Of a DNA stretch of 64,000 bases, positions 23,310-32,538 are shown piece after piece. The translations under genes and the position numbers were made by a program. The notes beneath the pieces were generated by a model that saw only the letters and a program-made list of their open reading frames with translations, made no database searches and was not told the DNA's origin. Numbering within the stretch: the first letter of the stretch is position 1; each line of letters starts with the position of its first letter. The stretch is taken from contig CAKTOX010000005.1 in NCBI GenBank assembly GCA_934590355.1, positions 24,951 through 88,950 of the forward strand, given 5' to 3'. The DNA is from an uncultured Oscillospiraceae bacterium. Lineage in GTDB: Bacteria; Bacillota; Clostridia; Oscillospirales; Oscillospiraceae.

Positions 23310-23717
23310 ATGACTCAAGATGCAGTAGTTACAAAGGTTTTTCCCAACGGCATGGCCGAGGTCGCGGTATCCCGCGGCACGGCGTGCGGCAGCAATTGCG
23401 GCAACTGCGAAAGCTGCGTTTTCCAGAACGAGATAAAGGCGTTTGCAAAGAACTCCGTTCATGCGCGCCCGGGCGAAAAGGTCGTTATCGAGAGCCTCAG
23501 CTCGAGAATATTCGGAGCGGCGTTTTTGCTGTACATCGTCCCGATGCTCGTGTTTGTCATCGGATATATAGTCGCGGCAAGCTGCGGACTTGGCGAGGGA
23601 ATGAGCGTTTTGTGCAGCTTTCTCGCTTTCTGCGCCGCCGTTGCGGTCATCATAGTCTATCAGCGCCGCAGCAAGCGCAAAAATCCTATAAAATTTGAGA
23701 TAACTCAGCTTCGCTGA
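23310..23717 (+). CDS. SoxR-reducing/RseC family membrane protein
   Basis: A 135-residue protein. Its soluble N-terminus carries four closely spaced cysteines (CGSNCGNCESC, residues 26-36), followed by two transmembrane helices at about 71-91 and 97-115 and a basic C-terminus. This is the RseC/RsxC-associated fold, linked in other bacteria to Rnf/Rsx electron transfer; no rnf genes are in view. It lies between ybbR and yicC. Confidence 0.85.
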   Translation: MTQDAVVTKVFPNGMAEVAVSRGTACGSNCGNCESCVFQNEIKAFAKNSVHARPGEKVVIESLSSRIFGAAFLLYIVPMLVFVIGYIVAASCGLGEGMSVLCSFLAFCAAVAVIIVYQRRSKRKNPIKFEITQLR

Positions 23718-23729
23718 GCCGGAGGAAAA

Positions 23730-24608
23730 ATGATTAAAAGCATGACCGGTTACGGCAGCGCCAAGGGCACTGTCGAGGGCATTGAAATAAGCATTGAGCT
23801 TAAAAGCGTAAACAACAAATTTCTTGATACGGCGGTGAGAATGCCACGCAGCTTCCTCTTTGCGGAGGAAATGATAAAGCAGGTCGTGAGCTCTCACATC
23901 AGCCGCGGTAAGGTAGATGTATTCGTGACCGTTGACAGCTCCGGCGCCGACGACATGGTCGTGAAGGTAAACGAGCCGCTTTTGAGAGGCTATCTTGAAG
24001 CACTTAACACCATTTCCGAGGATTTCGGACTTGTAAACGACGCCACCGCAATGAGCGTGAGCCGCTTTCCCGATGTTCTCACGGCTGAAAAGAAGGAGCT
24101 TGACTCCGATGCGGTTGCGGAGGGCATGCGAGCAGTTGCGGAGCAGGCGCTGTGCGATTTTGACCGTATGCGCATGACCGAAGGCGAAAAGCTCAAGGCG
24201 GACGTGCTCTCAAAGCTTCAAAATATCGAGGGCTTTGTCGCAGTCATTGAAGAAAATTCGCCCAAAACCGTCAAGGAATACAGGGACAGGCTCTATGCAA
24301 AGCTCAGCGAGGTGCTTGGTACGAGCGGCATTGACGAGGCTCGTATTCTCACCGAGGCCGCCGTGTTTGCCGATAAAATAGCCGTCGACGAGGAGACCGT
24401 CCGTCTGCGCAGTCACATCGCACAGCTCAGACAGATGCTCGAAACCGGCTCGCCCATAGGCCGCAAGATAGATTTCCTGCTCCAGGAGTTTAACCGCGAG
24501 GCCAATACGACCGGCTCGAAATGCCAGAATTCCGATATCGCCCATGTCGTCGTCGATCTCAAGTCCGAGATCGAGAAGATACGCGAGCAGATACAGAACA
24601 TTGAGTGA
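23730..24608 (+). CDS. yicC: YicC family endoribonuclease
   Basis: A 292-residue YicC/YloC protein: the MIKSMTGYGSAKG start, ELKSVNNKFLD and the C-terminal DFLLQEFNREANTTGSKC...DLKSEIEKIREQIQNIE signature are all present. Members of the family are reported to be endoribonucleases. It precedes remA, gmk and rpoZ exactly as yloC does in Bacillus. Confidence 0.95.
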   Translation: MIKSMTGYGSAKGTVEGIEISIELKSVNNKFLDTAVRMPRSFLFAEEMIKQVVSSHISRGKVDVFVTVDSSGADDMVVKVNEPLLRGYLEALNTISEDFGLVNDATAMSVSRFPDVLTAEKKELDSDAVAEGMRAVAEQALCDFDRMRMTEGEKLKADVLSKLQNIEGFVAVIEENSPKTVKEYRDRLYAKLSEVLGTSGIDEARILTEAAVFADKIAVDEETVRLRSHIAQLRQMLETGSPIGRKIDFLLQEFNREANTTGSKCQNSDIAHVVVDLKSEIEKIREQIQNIE

Positions 24609-24614
24609 GGCGCC

Positions 24615-24875
24615 ATGAAGCTTATAAATATAGGGTTCGGCAACATGGTTTCCGCCGAACGCATAATTGCCATGGTGAGCCCTGAATCGGCGCCTATAAA
24701 GCGCATGATACAGGACGTGAGAGAGAAGGGGCTTCTCATCGATGCTTCGTTTGGACGCAGCACGAAGGCTGCGCTCATCATGGACAGTGGAAACGTTATT
24801 CTGTCCGCGCTTGCGCCTGAAATATTGGCGGCGCGAATGTCAAACAAAAATGAGGAAGGTGCAGCAAATGGCTAA
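24615..24875 (+). CDS. remA: DUF370/RemA family regulator
   Basis: An 86-residue protein with the conserved KLINIGFGNMVSAERIIAMVSPESAPIKRMI start and the RSTKAALIMDSGNVILSAL motif. In Bacillus RemA is a DNA-binding activator of matrix and osmoprotection genes. It overlaps gmk by 8 bases, in the usual yicC-remA-gmk-rpoZ order. Confidence 0.94.
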   Translation: MKLINIGFGNMVSAERIIAMVSPESAPIKRMIQDVREKGLLIDASFGRSTKAALIMDSGNVILSALAPEILAARMSNKNEEGAANG

Positions 24876-25473
24876 TCAGAGAGGAAAGTTAATAGTTATA
24901 TCCGGTCCGTCCGGAGCCGGTAAGAGCACTGTCGTGTGCAAGGCGCTCGAGGGGCGCGATGATGTGTGCTTTTCCGTTTCCGCAACAACTCGTAAGCCCC
25001 GCCCCGGCGAGGTAGACGGCAAGGAATATTTTTTCGTTGATCTCGATCAGTTCCGCGACATGGTCGCAAACGACGAGTTTCTTGAGCACGCCGAGTATGT
25101 CGCAAACTCCTACGGCACACCCAAGGCATACGTGGAGCAGAAACTCGCTCAGGGCATGAATGTCCTTCTTGACATTGAGGTTCAGGGTGCTCTGCAGATC
25201 CATCAGAAGATGCCCGAGGCAGTCAAAATATTCATCATTCCGCCCTCCATGGCAGAGCTTGAAAAGCGCCTGCGCAGCAGAGGCACCGATTCCGATCGCA
25301 AGATCGAGGCTCGCCTTATCCGCGCGAGGGAAGAGTACGCCGCCGCAGATTTTTATGATTACATTATCATCAATGACGATGCGGAAAAGGCCGCAAAGGA
25401 GCTTTCCGCAATCATTACCGCAGAATACTGCAAATATGACCTTAGAAAAAACTATTTAAGTGAGGTAGACTGA
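24868..25473 (+). CDS. gmk: Guanylate kinase
   Basis: A 201-residue GMP kinase with the P-loop SGPSGAGKSTV at about residues 12-22 and the GMP-binding TTRKPRPGEVDGKEYFF segment. The start ATG 24868 (MANQRGKL) has GAGGAAGG before it; earlier in-frame codons lie inside remA in another reading and are not family-like. It is coupled to remA by overlap and followed by rpoZ after 2 bases. Confidence 0.97.
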   Translation: MANQRGKLIVISGPSGAGKSTVVCKALEGRDDVCFSVSATTRKPRPGEVDGKEYFFVDLDQFRDMVANDEFLEHAEYVANSYGTPKAYVEQKLAQGMNVLLDIEVQGALQIHQKMPEAVKIFIIPPSMAELEKRLRSRGTDSDRKIEARLIRAREEYAAADFYDYIIINDDAEKAAKELSAIITAEYCKYDLRKNYLSEVD

Positions 25474-25475
25474 TC

Positions 25476-25694
25476 ATGATGCTTTATCCCCCCGTTGCCG
25501 AGCTTGTAAGCAAGGCAGGCAACCGCTACCAGCTCGTTAATCTCGTTGCAAGACGCGCGCGCGCCATCTCCGCTGCCGCTGAGGAAGACGGCATAATTCT
25601 CGATAAAAAACCCGTTTCCGCAGCCATTGACGAGGTCTACACCGGCAAGCTCACGATTGAAAAAGACGGTGAGCAAGAGGAAGGCGAAAACTAA
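25476..25694 (+). CDS. rpoZ: DNA-directed RNA polymerase omega subunit
   Basis: A 72-residue omega subunit with the family core VSKAGNRYQLVNLVARRARAI...KPVSAAIDEVYTGKL and a short acidic tail. It helps RNA polymerase assembly and sits directly downstream of gmk, as in most Firmicutes. The Bacillus neighbour coaBC, expected between rpoZ and priA, is not present. Confidence 0.93.
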   Translation: MMLYPPVAELVSKAGNRYQLVNLVARRARAISAAAEEDGIILDKKPVSAAIDEVYTGKLTIEKDGEQEEGEN

Positions 25695-25754
25695 GATTTA
25701 TACGGCGGAGCTGATTTCTGCTCCGCTGAATTTTCCTGAACAGAGGGTCGCGGA

Positions 25755-28007
25755 ATGTCCGAAAACAGTATTGCCAAAATTGCGGTCAGCGCCGCAACAT
25801 ACAGTCTGGACAAGCCTTACGACTATCTCATACCCGACAGCATGCGCGGAGCGGTGCAGCCCGGAATGCGCGTCACGGTACCGTTTTCCCGCGGCAACCG
25901 CCGCAGCGAGGGTATTGTGCTCGCGCTGGGCGATAAAAGCGAGTTCGAAAAGCTCAAGGCCATAGAATCACTTCTGGACGAAAGTCCTGTGCTCACGCAG
26001 GCGCAGCTCAAGCTTGCTCTTTGGATGCATGACAGGCTCTTTTGCACGGTCTATGACGCCATCAAGAGCATACTGCCGGCAGGCTTTTGGTTTAAGCCCG
26101 ACGGAGAGCGCAGAGTTAACGATAAAATGCGTGATATGGCGTATCTTATGATCGATGCCGAGGAGGCTTTCTCCATAGCCCAAGGCAAGCGCCGTAAGGC
26201 ACCCATGCAGGCGTCACTTTTGGAGCTAATAAGCACGACCGGAAGAGTTTCTGTGCACGAGGCGCTTCATTTCACCGGCGCGTCGCGCCAATCGCTCACG
26301 GCGCTTGTAAATGCGGGTATCGTTGAGATTGAGAAGGAGGAGGTCTTTCGCCGACCGAAGGTTTGGAACGGTAAGCTGCGCGAGCTGCCGGTGCTTAACC
26401 GTGCACAGTCGGCAGCGTATGAGGGACTTCGTGAGCTCCTCATTCACCCGACTCCGGAGGCAGCGCTCCTGTGCGGAGTCACGGGAAGCGGCAAGACTTC
26501 CGTTTACATCCATCTCATTTCCGATACGCTGCGCTCGGGCAAAAGCGCCATACTCCTCGTGCCGGAAATTGCGCTCACACCGCAGATGATACGCACGTTT
26601 TCCGAGTATTTCGGAAACGACGTTGCGATACTGCACAGCAATCTTTCGCTTGGAGAGCGCTATGATGAATGGAAACGCATTAAAAACGGCGATGCGCAGC
26701 TCGTCATCGGGACACGCAGCGCGGTCTTTGCTCCGTTTGAAGATCTCGGACTCATAATAATCGACGAGGAGCAGGAGGAGAGCTACAAATCCGAAAACTC
26801 GCCGAGATACCACGCGCGAGATATTGCAAAATACCGCTGCGCAAAGACAAATTCACTGCTGCTTTTAGGCTCGGCAACGCCCGACGTTGAGAGCCGATAT
26901 GCAGCCCAAACGGGAAAGTACGTCTATTTTGAGCTCCCTGAGCGCTATAATGAGATGCACCTGCCCGAGGTCACGATAGTTGACATGAAGTGTGAGCTCA
27001 AGGCCGGAAACGGCAGCGAGCTCAGCTCGACTTTGCGCCGTGAGCTTGAAGAGAATATCGAGCGCGGCGAGCAGAGCATATTATTCATAAACCGCCGCGG
27101 AGCAAATAAACTCATCTGCTGCGGTGACTGCGGATACATCTACAAATGTCCTAATTGCAGCGTTTCACTGACTTACCACAGCGCTAACCGCCGCCTTATG
27201 TGCCACTACTGCGGCTACAGCCGATACGTTGACGCAAGCTGCCCCGAATGCGGCGGTATGCTTACTTATATAGGAGCAGGTACCCAGCTCGTTGAGGAAG
27301 AGCTCAAGCAGCTTTTTCCAGACACAGAGGTGCTGCGAATGGATGCCGACACCGTTAAGGCGGCCGGAAGCCATGAAGCTCTGCTCGGCAGATTTCGTGA
27401 CGAGAAGATACCCGTCATGGTAGGTACGCAAATGGTCACGAAGGGACTTAACTTTGAAAATGTCACGCTTATCGGCGTAATATCCGCCGACCAGAGCCTT
27501 TATTGCGGAGACTATCGCGCGAGCGAGCGCACGTTTTCGCTCATAACACAGGTCATCGGACGCAGTGGCAGGGGCGCAAAGCCCGGCCGCGCGGTCATTC
27601 AGACCTTCACCCCTCAAAACGAAACGATACGCCTTGCCGCAGCGCAAGATTATGACGGCTTTTATAAAACGGAGCTGGAAATGCGCAGACTGCAAAACGC
27701 GCCGCCGTTTTCGGATATGATCGCCATAACCGCCTCGGGCATAGACGAAAGCGCGGTGGTCAAATGCTGCCGTGATATTGGCCGAGTTATTAAAGCGTCC
27801 TGCGTGAGCGATCCCGATGTGAGTGTGCTCGGTCCGGCACCGCTTCCGGTAGTGAGGGTAAATAACCGATACAGGTACAGAATTAACGTCTGCTGCAAGG
27901 CCGATAAGCACATTCGCGGCCTAATATCCGACGTGCTTATACGATGTAGCAGCTCGGGAAAATACAGGGGTGTCAGCGTTTTTGCCGACAATAACCCTTT
28001 GGAGTAG
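25755..28007 (+). CDS. priA: Primosomal replication protein N' (PriA helicase)
   Basis: A 750-residue superfamily 2 helicase that restarts stalled replication forks. It has an N-terminal DNA-binding domain, Walker A GVTGSGKTS (about residue 240), a DEEQ box near residue 336, a zinc-binding region of eight cysteines at about 455-500 (CGDCGYIYKCPNC...CHYCGY...CPECGG) and C-terminal helicase motifs including QVIGRSGRG. Start ATG 25755 is 60 bases after rpoZ. No anomalies seen. Confidence 0.96.
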   Translation: MSENSIAKIAVSAATYSLDKPYDYLIPDSMRGAVQPGMRVTVPFSRGNRRSEGIVLALGDKSEFEKLKAIESLLDESPVLTQAQLKLALWMHDRLFCTVYDAIKSILPAGFWFKPDGERRVNDKMRDMAYLMIDAEEAFSIAQGKRRKAPMQASLLELISTTGRVSVHEALHFTGASRQSLTALVNAGIVEIEKEEVFRRPKVWNGKLRELPVLNRAQSAAYEGLRELLIHPTPEAALLCGVTGSGKTSVYIHLISDTLRSGKSAILLVPEIALTPQMIRTFSEYFGNDVAILHSNLSLGERYDEWKRIKNGDAQLVIGTRSAVFAPFEDLGLIIIDEEQEESYKSENSPRYHARDIAKYRCAKTNSLLLLGSATPDVESRYAAQTGKYVYFELPERYNEMHLPEVTIVDMKCELKAGNGSELSSTLRRELEENIERGEQSILFINRRGANKLICCGDCGYIYKCPNCSVSLTYHSANRRLMCHYCGYSRYVDASCPECGGMLTYIGAGTQLVEEELKQLFPDTEVLRMDADTVKAAGSHEALLGRFRDEKIPVMVGTQMVTKGLNFENVTLIGVISADQSLYCGDYRASERTFSLITQVIGRSGRGAKPGRAVIQTFTPQNETIRLAAAQDYDGFYKTELEMRRLQNAPPFSDMIAITASGIDESAVVKCCRDIGRVIKASCVSDPDVSVLGPAPLPVVRVNNRYRYRINVCCKADKHIRGLISDVLIRCSSSGKYRGVSVFADNNPLE

Positions 28008-28019
28008 GAGAAATATATT

Positions 28020-28517
28020 ATGGCGCTCAGAAACATAGTTACAAAAGAGGACAGCGTGCTCCATAAGGTCTGCCGCGAGCAGGTCAAATTTGACGGCAGG
28101 CTCCACCAGCTTCTTGATGACATGGCGGAAACGCTTGAAAAAGCAAACGGTGTCGGTCTTGCCGCGCCGCAGGTCGGAATACTGCGCCGTGTTGTTCTTG
28201 TTCTTGAAACAAACGTCCCCGATGATGAGGACGAGCAGATACTCGAGCTTATAAATCCCGAGATCATCGAGAGCTCCGGCGAGCAGGTCGGCACTGAGGG
28301 CTGCCTGAGCGTGCCGGGCGAGTACGGCATAGTGCACCGTCCGTCAAATGTCGTCGTCAGAGCACAGGATCGCGACGGCAGATGGTTTAAATATGAGGGT
28401 CACGGTCTGACCGCCCGCTGCATCTGCCATGAGCTGGACCATCTTGACGGTCATCTTTTCACCGAAAAGGCGGAGCGTATGCTCAGTAAGGACGAGATCA
28501 GAAGAGAGGTCGAGTGA
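28020..28517 (+). CDS. def: Peptide deformylase
   Basis: A 165-residue metalloenzyme that removes the N-formyl group from new proteins. All three family motifs are present: GVGLAAPQVG (about 44-53), EGCLSVPG with the metal Cys, and HELDHLDG with the two metal His. It lies between priA and fmt, whose product adds the formyl group it later removes. Confidence 0.97.
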   Translation: MALRNIVTKEDSVLHKVCREQVKFDGRLHQLLDDMAETLEKANGVGLAAPQVGILRRVVLVLETNVPDDEDEQILELINPEIIESSGEQVGTEGCLSVPGEYGIVHRPSNVVVRAQDRDGRWFKYEGHGLTARCICHELDHLDGHLFTEKAERMLSKDEIRREVE

Positions 28518-28519
28518 CA

Positions 28520-29443
28520 ATGCGCATCGTGTTTATGGGAACGCCCGACTTCGCGGCGGTGTCCCTTAAAAAGCTCATCGACGAAAAATACGATATAGCC
28601 GCCGTATTCACTCAGCCCGATAAGCCGAGCGGGCGCGGCATGAAGCTCACTCCGAGCCCCGTAAAGGAGCTTGCACTTCAAAACGGCATCCCCGTGTATC
28701 AGCCGACAAAGCTCAGAGACGGCTCTGCCACCGAGCTTATAAAGCAGCTTTCTCCCGATATTCTAGTTGTCGTTGCCTATGGGCGCATACTTCCCGACGA
28801 TATGCTTGCCGTTCCCAAGTACGGAGCGATAAACGTCCACGCATCGCTTCTGCCGAAGTACAGAGGCGCAGCGCCCATACAGTGGGCCGTTCTCAACGGC
28901 GATAGAATAACCGGCGTCACGACGATGTACCTCGCCTCCGAAATGGACACGGGAGATATTATCTACACCGCCGAGACCGAGATCGGCGAGTTCGAGACCT
29001 CGGGCGAGCTTTTTGACCGTCTTATGGTCATGGGTGCCGAGCTTTTGGACAAAACGCTGCGCGATATCGATTCCGGCCGTGCACCGCGCACCGCACAGGA
29101 TCACAGCAAGGCAAGCTATGTCAAAATGCTTGACAAGAGCCTCAGCCCGATCGACTGGAACAATTCTCCGCGCCATATTATTAAGCAAATCTACGGTCTG
29201 CGCCCTTGGCCCGTGGCCACCATGGAGCTTGACGGCTCCGTATTCAAGGTCTATTGCGCGCAGTACACCGAAAACACTACCGAAAAAGCCCCCGGCAGCG
29301 TTGTCAGCGCCGGAAAAGCGGGCATAGAGATAGCCTGCGCCGACGGCAAGACTGTCGTTATAACCGAGCTTCAGGCTCCGGGCAAAAAACGCATGAGAGC
29401 GGCAGACTATCTGCTCGGACATCCCATAAAAGTTGAGGACTGA
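28520..29443 (+). CDS. fmt: Methionyl-tRNA formyltransferase
   Basis: A 307-residue enzyme that formylates initiator Met-tRNA using 10-formyl-THF. The catalytic region INVHASLLPKYRGAAPIQWAVLNGD and the N-terminal VFMGTPDFAAVSL are standard. ATG 28520 is preferred over a GTG at 28514 because GAGAGGT is better spaced and the protein then begins MRIVFMG. It starts 2 bases after def. Confidence 0.97.
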   Translation: MRIVFMGTPDFAAVSLKKLIDEKYDIAAVFTQPDKPSGRGMKLTPSPVKELALQNGIPVYQPTKLRDGSATELIKQLSPDILVVVAYGRILPDDMLAVPKYGAINVHASLLPKYRGAAPIQWAVLNGDRITGVTTMYLASEMDTGDIIYTAETEIGEFETSGELFDRLMVMGAELLDKTLRDIDSGRAPRTAQDHSKASYVKMLDKSLSPIDWNNSPRHIIKQIYGLRPWPVATMELDGSVFKVYCAQYTENTTEKAPGSVVSAGKAGIEIACADGKTVVITELQAPGKKRMRAADYLLGHPIKVED

Positions 29444-29447
29444 TAAA

Positions 29448-30755
29448 TTGGACGCAGCAAGAGAAGCGGCGCTGTTCGTGCTTGAAAGGGCGCGGCGTGA
29501 CGGCGCATGGTTGTCGGCGATGGCCGATGCCGCAAAAACCAAATACAAGCTCGATGACCGTTCGCTTTCGCTTTGTGTGACCATAAGCCTCGGCGTTTTG
29601 CAGAACATGACGCTGTGCGATTGGTATATCGATAGATTCAGCAAGTCTGCCTCCAAAATCGAGCCCAAGGTGCGCGATATTCTGCGCTGCGCGGTGTATC
29701 AGTTTCTTTTTATGGACAAAATACCGAAATCGGCTGCTGTCAACGAAGCTGTTGCGCTGTGTAAAAAGCTCGGCTATGCAAGAGCGGCAGGTTTCTGCAA
29801 TGCTGTTTTGAGAAAGCTTGCAGCCTGCGCTGATAGTTTGCCCGACGTTCCGAACGAGGGCAGCGCGCAGTATCTTTCTATTAAATACAGCCACCCGCTG
29901 TGGCTTGCCGAAACAATAATGCAGCGCCGCGGATATGATGCGGCCGAGGCGTTTTTTGCTGCCGATAACACGGCGCCGGAAACTGCTTTGCAGGTCAACA
30001 CTTTGAAAACCACGACGGACGAGCTCTTGCAGATGCTCCATAGCGCCGGAATTGACTGCAAAAAGCACGATTGGCTTCCCGATTGCATCGTCGTGGCCGG
30101 CAAGGTAACCGCGATGCCCGGCTTTGACGAGGGACTGTTTTACGTTCAGGACCCTGCGGCACGGTGCGCAGTGCTTGCGGCAAGGCTTGAGGCGGGAATG
30201 AGCGTGCTCGATGCTTGCGCAGCCCCAGGCGGCAAGAGCTTCGCGGCGGCTATCGCAATGCAAAATACGGGCAGCATCGACTCGTGTGACCTGCATGAAA
30301 AGAAGATGCGCCTTATAGAAGGCGGCGCAAAACGGCTCGGACTGAGCTGCATTAACGCCTTTTGCAAGGACGCAAGGCAGCCTGTTGACAAGAAGTACGA
30401 CGCAATTATTGCTGATGTGCCGTGCTCTGGCTATGGCGTTATCCGCAAAAAGCCGGAGATACGCTATAAAAACCGCAGCGACTGCGAGGCGCTTCCGGCA
30501 ATACAGACGGCGATACTTAATAATCTTGCATCTGCCGTCAAGGTCGGCGGTGAGCTTATATATTCAACGTGTACCGTGCTCAGAGAGGAAAACGAAGATG
30601 TCGTTTCGGCATTTCTGAGCGCCCACAGCGAATTCAGAGCCGAGAGCTTTTCTCTGCCGAACGGAGAGTGTGCGACAGAGGGATATATAACGTTCTGGCC
30701 GGACATACACGGCACCGACGGTTTTTTTGTATGCAAGCTGAGGAGAGTAGAATGA
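29448..30755 (+). CDS. rsmB: 16S rRNA (cytosine-967-C5)-methyltransferase RsmB
   Basis: A 435-residue enzyme with an N-terminal NusB-like RNA-binding domain (ILRCAVYQFLFMDKIPKSAAVNEAV...) and a C-terminal SAM methyltransferase domain with DACAAPGGK and the two catalytic Cys motifs DVPCSGYG and STCTVLREENE. The start is TTG 29448 with GAGGAC 7 bases before it; an earlier TTG at 29433 lies inside the end of fmt. The fmt-rsmB-rlmN order matches Bacillus, though the small metalloprotease gene often found between them is absent. Confidence 0.93.
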   Translation: MDAAREAALFVLERARRDGAWLSAMADAAKTKYKLDDRSLSLCVTISLGVLQNMTLCDWYIDRFSKSASKIEPKVRDILRCAVYQFLFMDKIPKSAAVNEAVALCKKLGYARAAGFCNAVLRKLAACADSLPDVPNEGSAQYLSIKYSHPLWLAETIMQRRGYDAAEAFFAADNTAPETALQVNTLKTTTDELLQMLHSAGIDCKKHDWLPDCIVVAGKVTAMPGFDEGLFYVQDPAARCAVLAARLEAGMSVLDACAAPGGKSFAAAIAMQNTGSIDSCDLHEKKMRLIEGGAKRLGLSCINAFCKDARQPVDKKYDAIIADVPCSGYGVIRKKPEIRYKNRSDCEALPAIQTAILNNLASAVKVGGELIYSTCTVLREENEDVVSAFLSAHSEFRAESFSLPNGECATEGYITFWPDIHGTDGFFVCKLRRVE

Positions 30756-31789
30756 AAAATCTGCGTAATCTGCTCCCGCAGGAGATAGAGGAGCTTCTCA
30801 TTTCGATGGGTGAGCCGAAATACCGTGCAAAGCAGGTGTTCAAATGGCTCGGTCGGGGGATAGGCTCCATTGACGAGATGAGCGACATTCCCAAATCCCT
30901 GCGCGAGAAGCTCAAAACCGAATATACGCTTTATAAGCCGGCCGTCTTAAGCAAGCAAGTCTCCAAAATAGACGGTACGATCAAATATCTTTGGGAGCTT
31001 TCCGACGGAAATGCAGTTGAGACGGTCGTCATGAGCTACAAGCACGGCAACACCGTCTGCGTATCGTCGCAGGTCGGCTGCCGTCAGGGCTGCGCATTCT
31101 GCGCGTCCACCATCGGGGGACTCGTGCGCTGCCTTGAGCCGCATGAGATACTTGAGGAGGTCATGTTCTCCGAGATAGATTCGGGGAAGAAGATCTCAAA
31201 CATCGTCCTCATGGGCATAGGCGAGCCGCTCGATAACTTCGACAATGTCGTGAAGTTTTTGAAGCTCGTCAACGAGCCTGACGGCATGAACATCGGTATG
31301 CGTCATATTTCGCTGTCCACCTGCGGAATAACCGAAAAATTTGACAAACTGGCAGAGCTTAATTTACAATTGACCTTATCGGTGTCGCTGCACGCTCCCG
31401 ATGACGAGACCCGCTCGAAGATAATGCCGGCAAATAACGGCAGAGGCGTGGACGAGCTTATGGAGTGCTGCCGCAGATACTATGAAAAGACGGGCCGCAG
31501 AATATCATTTGAGTATATTATGATAGACGGCGTCAATGACACGCGCTACCATGCGGAGCTTCTTGCAAAGCGTGCAAGGTATGTGAGTGCTCACGTCAAT
31601 TTGATACCTATGAATCACGTTGAGGAGAGTCGGTTCAGACCCTCGACGCAGGGACATATCAAGGCATTTATGCAGGTGCTTGAGGATAACGGTGTCAATG
31701 TCACCGTGCGCCGCAAGCTGGGCGGAGACGTGGACGCATCGTGCGGACAACTGCGCAGAAAAATGCAGAAGGGTGATCGCAAACAATGA
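30752..31789 (+). CDS. rlmN: 23S rRNA (adenine-2503-C2)-methyltransferase RlmN
   Basis: A 345-residue radical SAM enzyme methylating A2503 of 23S rRNA and A37 of some tRNAs. The [4Fe-4S] cysteines are in CRQGCAFC at about residues 110-117; GIGEPLDNFDNV and the SVSLHAPDDETRSKIMP segment are typical. It starts at an ATGA overlap with rsmB (ATG 30752). A short AT-rich segment at about 31335-31385 uses codons unlike the rest of the gene and contains a promoter-like sequence. Confidence 0.96.
   Translation: MKNLRNLLPQEIEELLISMGEPKYRAKQVFKWLGRGIGSIDEMSDIPKSLREKLKTEYTLYKPAVLSKQVSKIDGTIKYLWELSDGNAVETVVMSYKHGNTVCVSSQVGCRQGCAFCASTIGGLVRCLEPHEILEEVMFSEIDSGKKISNIVLMGIGEPLDNFDNVVKFLKLVNEPDGMNIGMRHISLSTCGITEKFDKLAELNLQLTLSVSLHAPDDETRSKIMPANNGRGVDELMECCRRYYEKTGRRISFEYIMIDGVNDTRYHAELLAKRARYVSAHVNLIPMNHVEESRFRPSTQGHIKAFMQVLEDNGVNVTVRRKLGGDVDASCGQLRRKMQKGDRKQ
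31341..31370 (+). promoter_or_regulatory. Possible internal promoter in rlmN
   Basis: A perfect TTGACA (31341-31346) is followed after 18 bp by TACAAT (31365-31370), within a short AT-rich patch of rlmN. It could drive separate transcription of the downstream phosphatase, kinase and rsgA genes. Coincidence in coding DNA is possible. Confidence 0.35.
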
Positions 31790-32523
31790 GAAGCTTCGGT
31801 ATCACTGACAAAGGCAAGGTCAGAAGCGAAAATCAGGACAGCTATATAATCGAAAACTGCGACAAGCGTAAAAGCGTTATTGCCGTCATATGCGACGGTA
31901 TGGGCGGCGCAAAGGCAGGCGATTTGGCGAGCAGACTTTCGAGCAAGGAGTTTGTCGGCAAGGTTTACGCCAGCCTTGCTTCCTCGCGCCTTTTCATCGG
32001 CAATCAGGAAAAGCTGCTGAAGGAAAGCTGTGCGGACGCAAACGGCGTTGTCTATGAATATTCGCGCTTTGACGCAAACTACAACGGCATGGGCACGACC
32101 CTTGTCGGCGGTATCATCACGCGCCGAAAGGCTTGTCTTGTCAACGTCGGAGACAGCCGGGCTTATTATTTGAATAGTGAAGGAATACGCCAGGTAAGCC
32201 GTGACCACTCCTACGTGCAGGAGCTTGTAGACATGGGTGCGATAAAGCCCGAGGAGGCTGAGCATCACCCCAAGAAAAACATCATAACCCGCGCCCTCGG
32301 CGTGGACAGCTCCGTCGAGGCGGATTATTTCGAGTGTCCGCTTCATAAGGGCGACGGCATACTGCTTTGCTCGGACGGACTGAGCAATATGGTAACGGAT
32401 AAGGAAATACACGACTGCTTTACCGAAAACACCGCACCGGAGGATGTGTGCGGACGTCTTATGGCGCTTGCGCTTGAGCGCGGTGCGAGAGACAATGTCA
32501 CCATCGTTTTGGTCAAAACTTGA
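31786..32523 (+). CDS. prpC: PP2C-type serine/threonine protein phosphatase (PrpC/Stp)
   Basis: A 245-residue manganese-dependent phosphatase with the motifs RSENQDSY, CDGMGGAKAGD (about residues 34-44), VNVGDSRAY, SRDHSYVQELVDMG and the C-terminal ARDNVTIVLV. It reverses phosphorylation by the kinase encoded next (PrkC). The ATG overlaps the rlmN stop by 4 bases. The pairing of phosphatase and PASTA kinase is conserved in Firmicutes. Confidence 0.95.
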   Translation: MRSFGITDKGKVRSENQDSYIIENCDKRKSVIAVICDGMGGAKAGDLASRLSSKEFVGKVYASLASSRLFIGNQEKLLKESCADANGVVYEYSRFDANYNGMGTTLVGGIITRRKACLVNVGDSRAYYLNSEGIRQVSRDHSYVQELVDMGAIKPEEAEHHPKKNIITRALGVDSSVEADYFECPLHKGDGILLCSDGLSNMVTDKEIHDCFTENTAPEDVCGRLMALALERGARDNVTIVLVKT

Positions 32524-32538
32524 GTTAAGGGTGCAATC

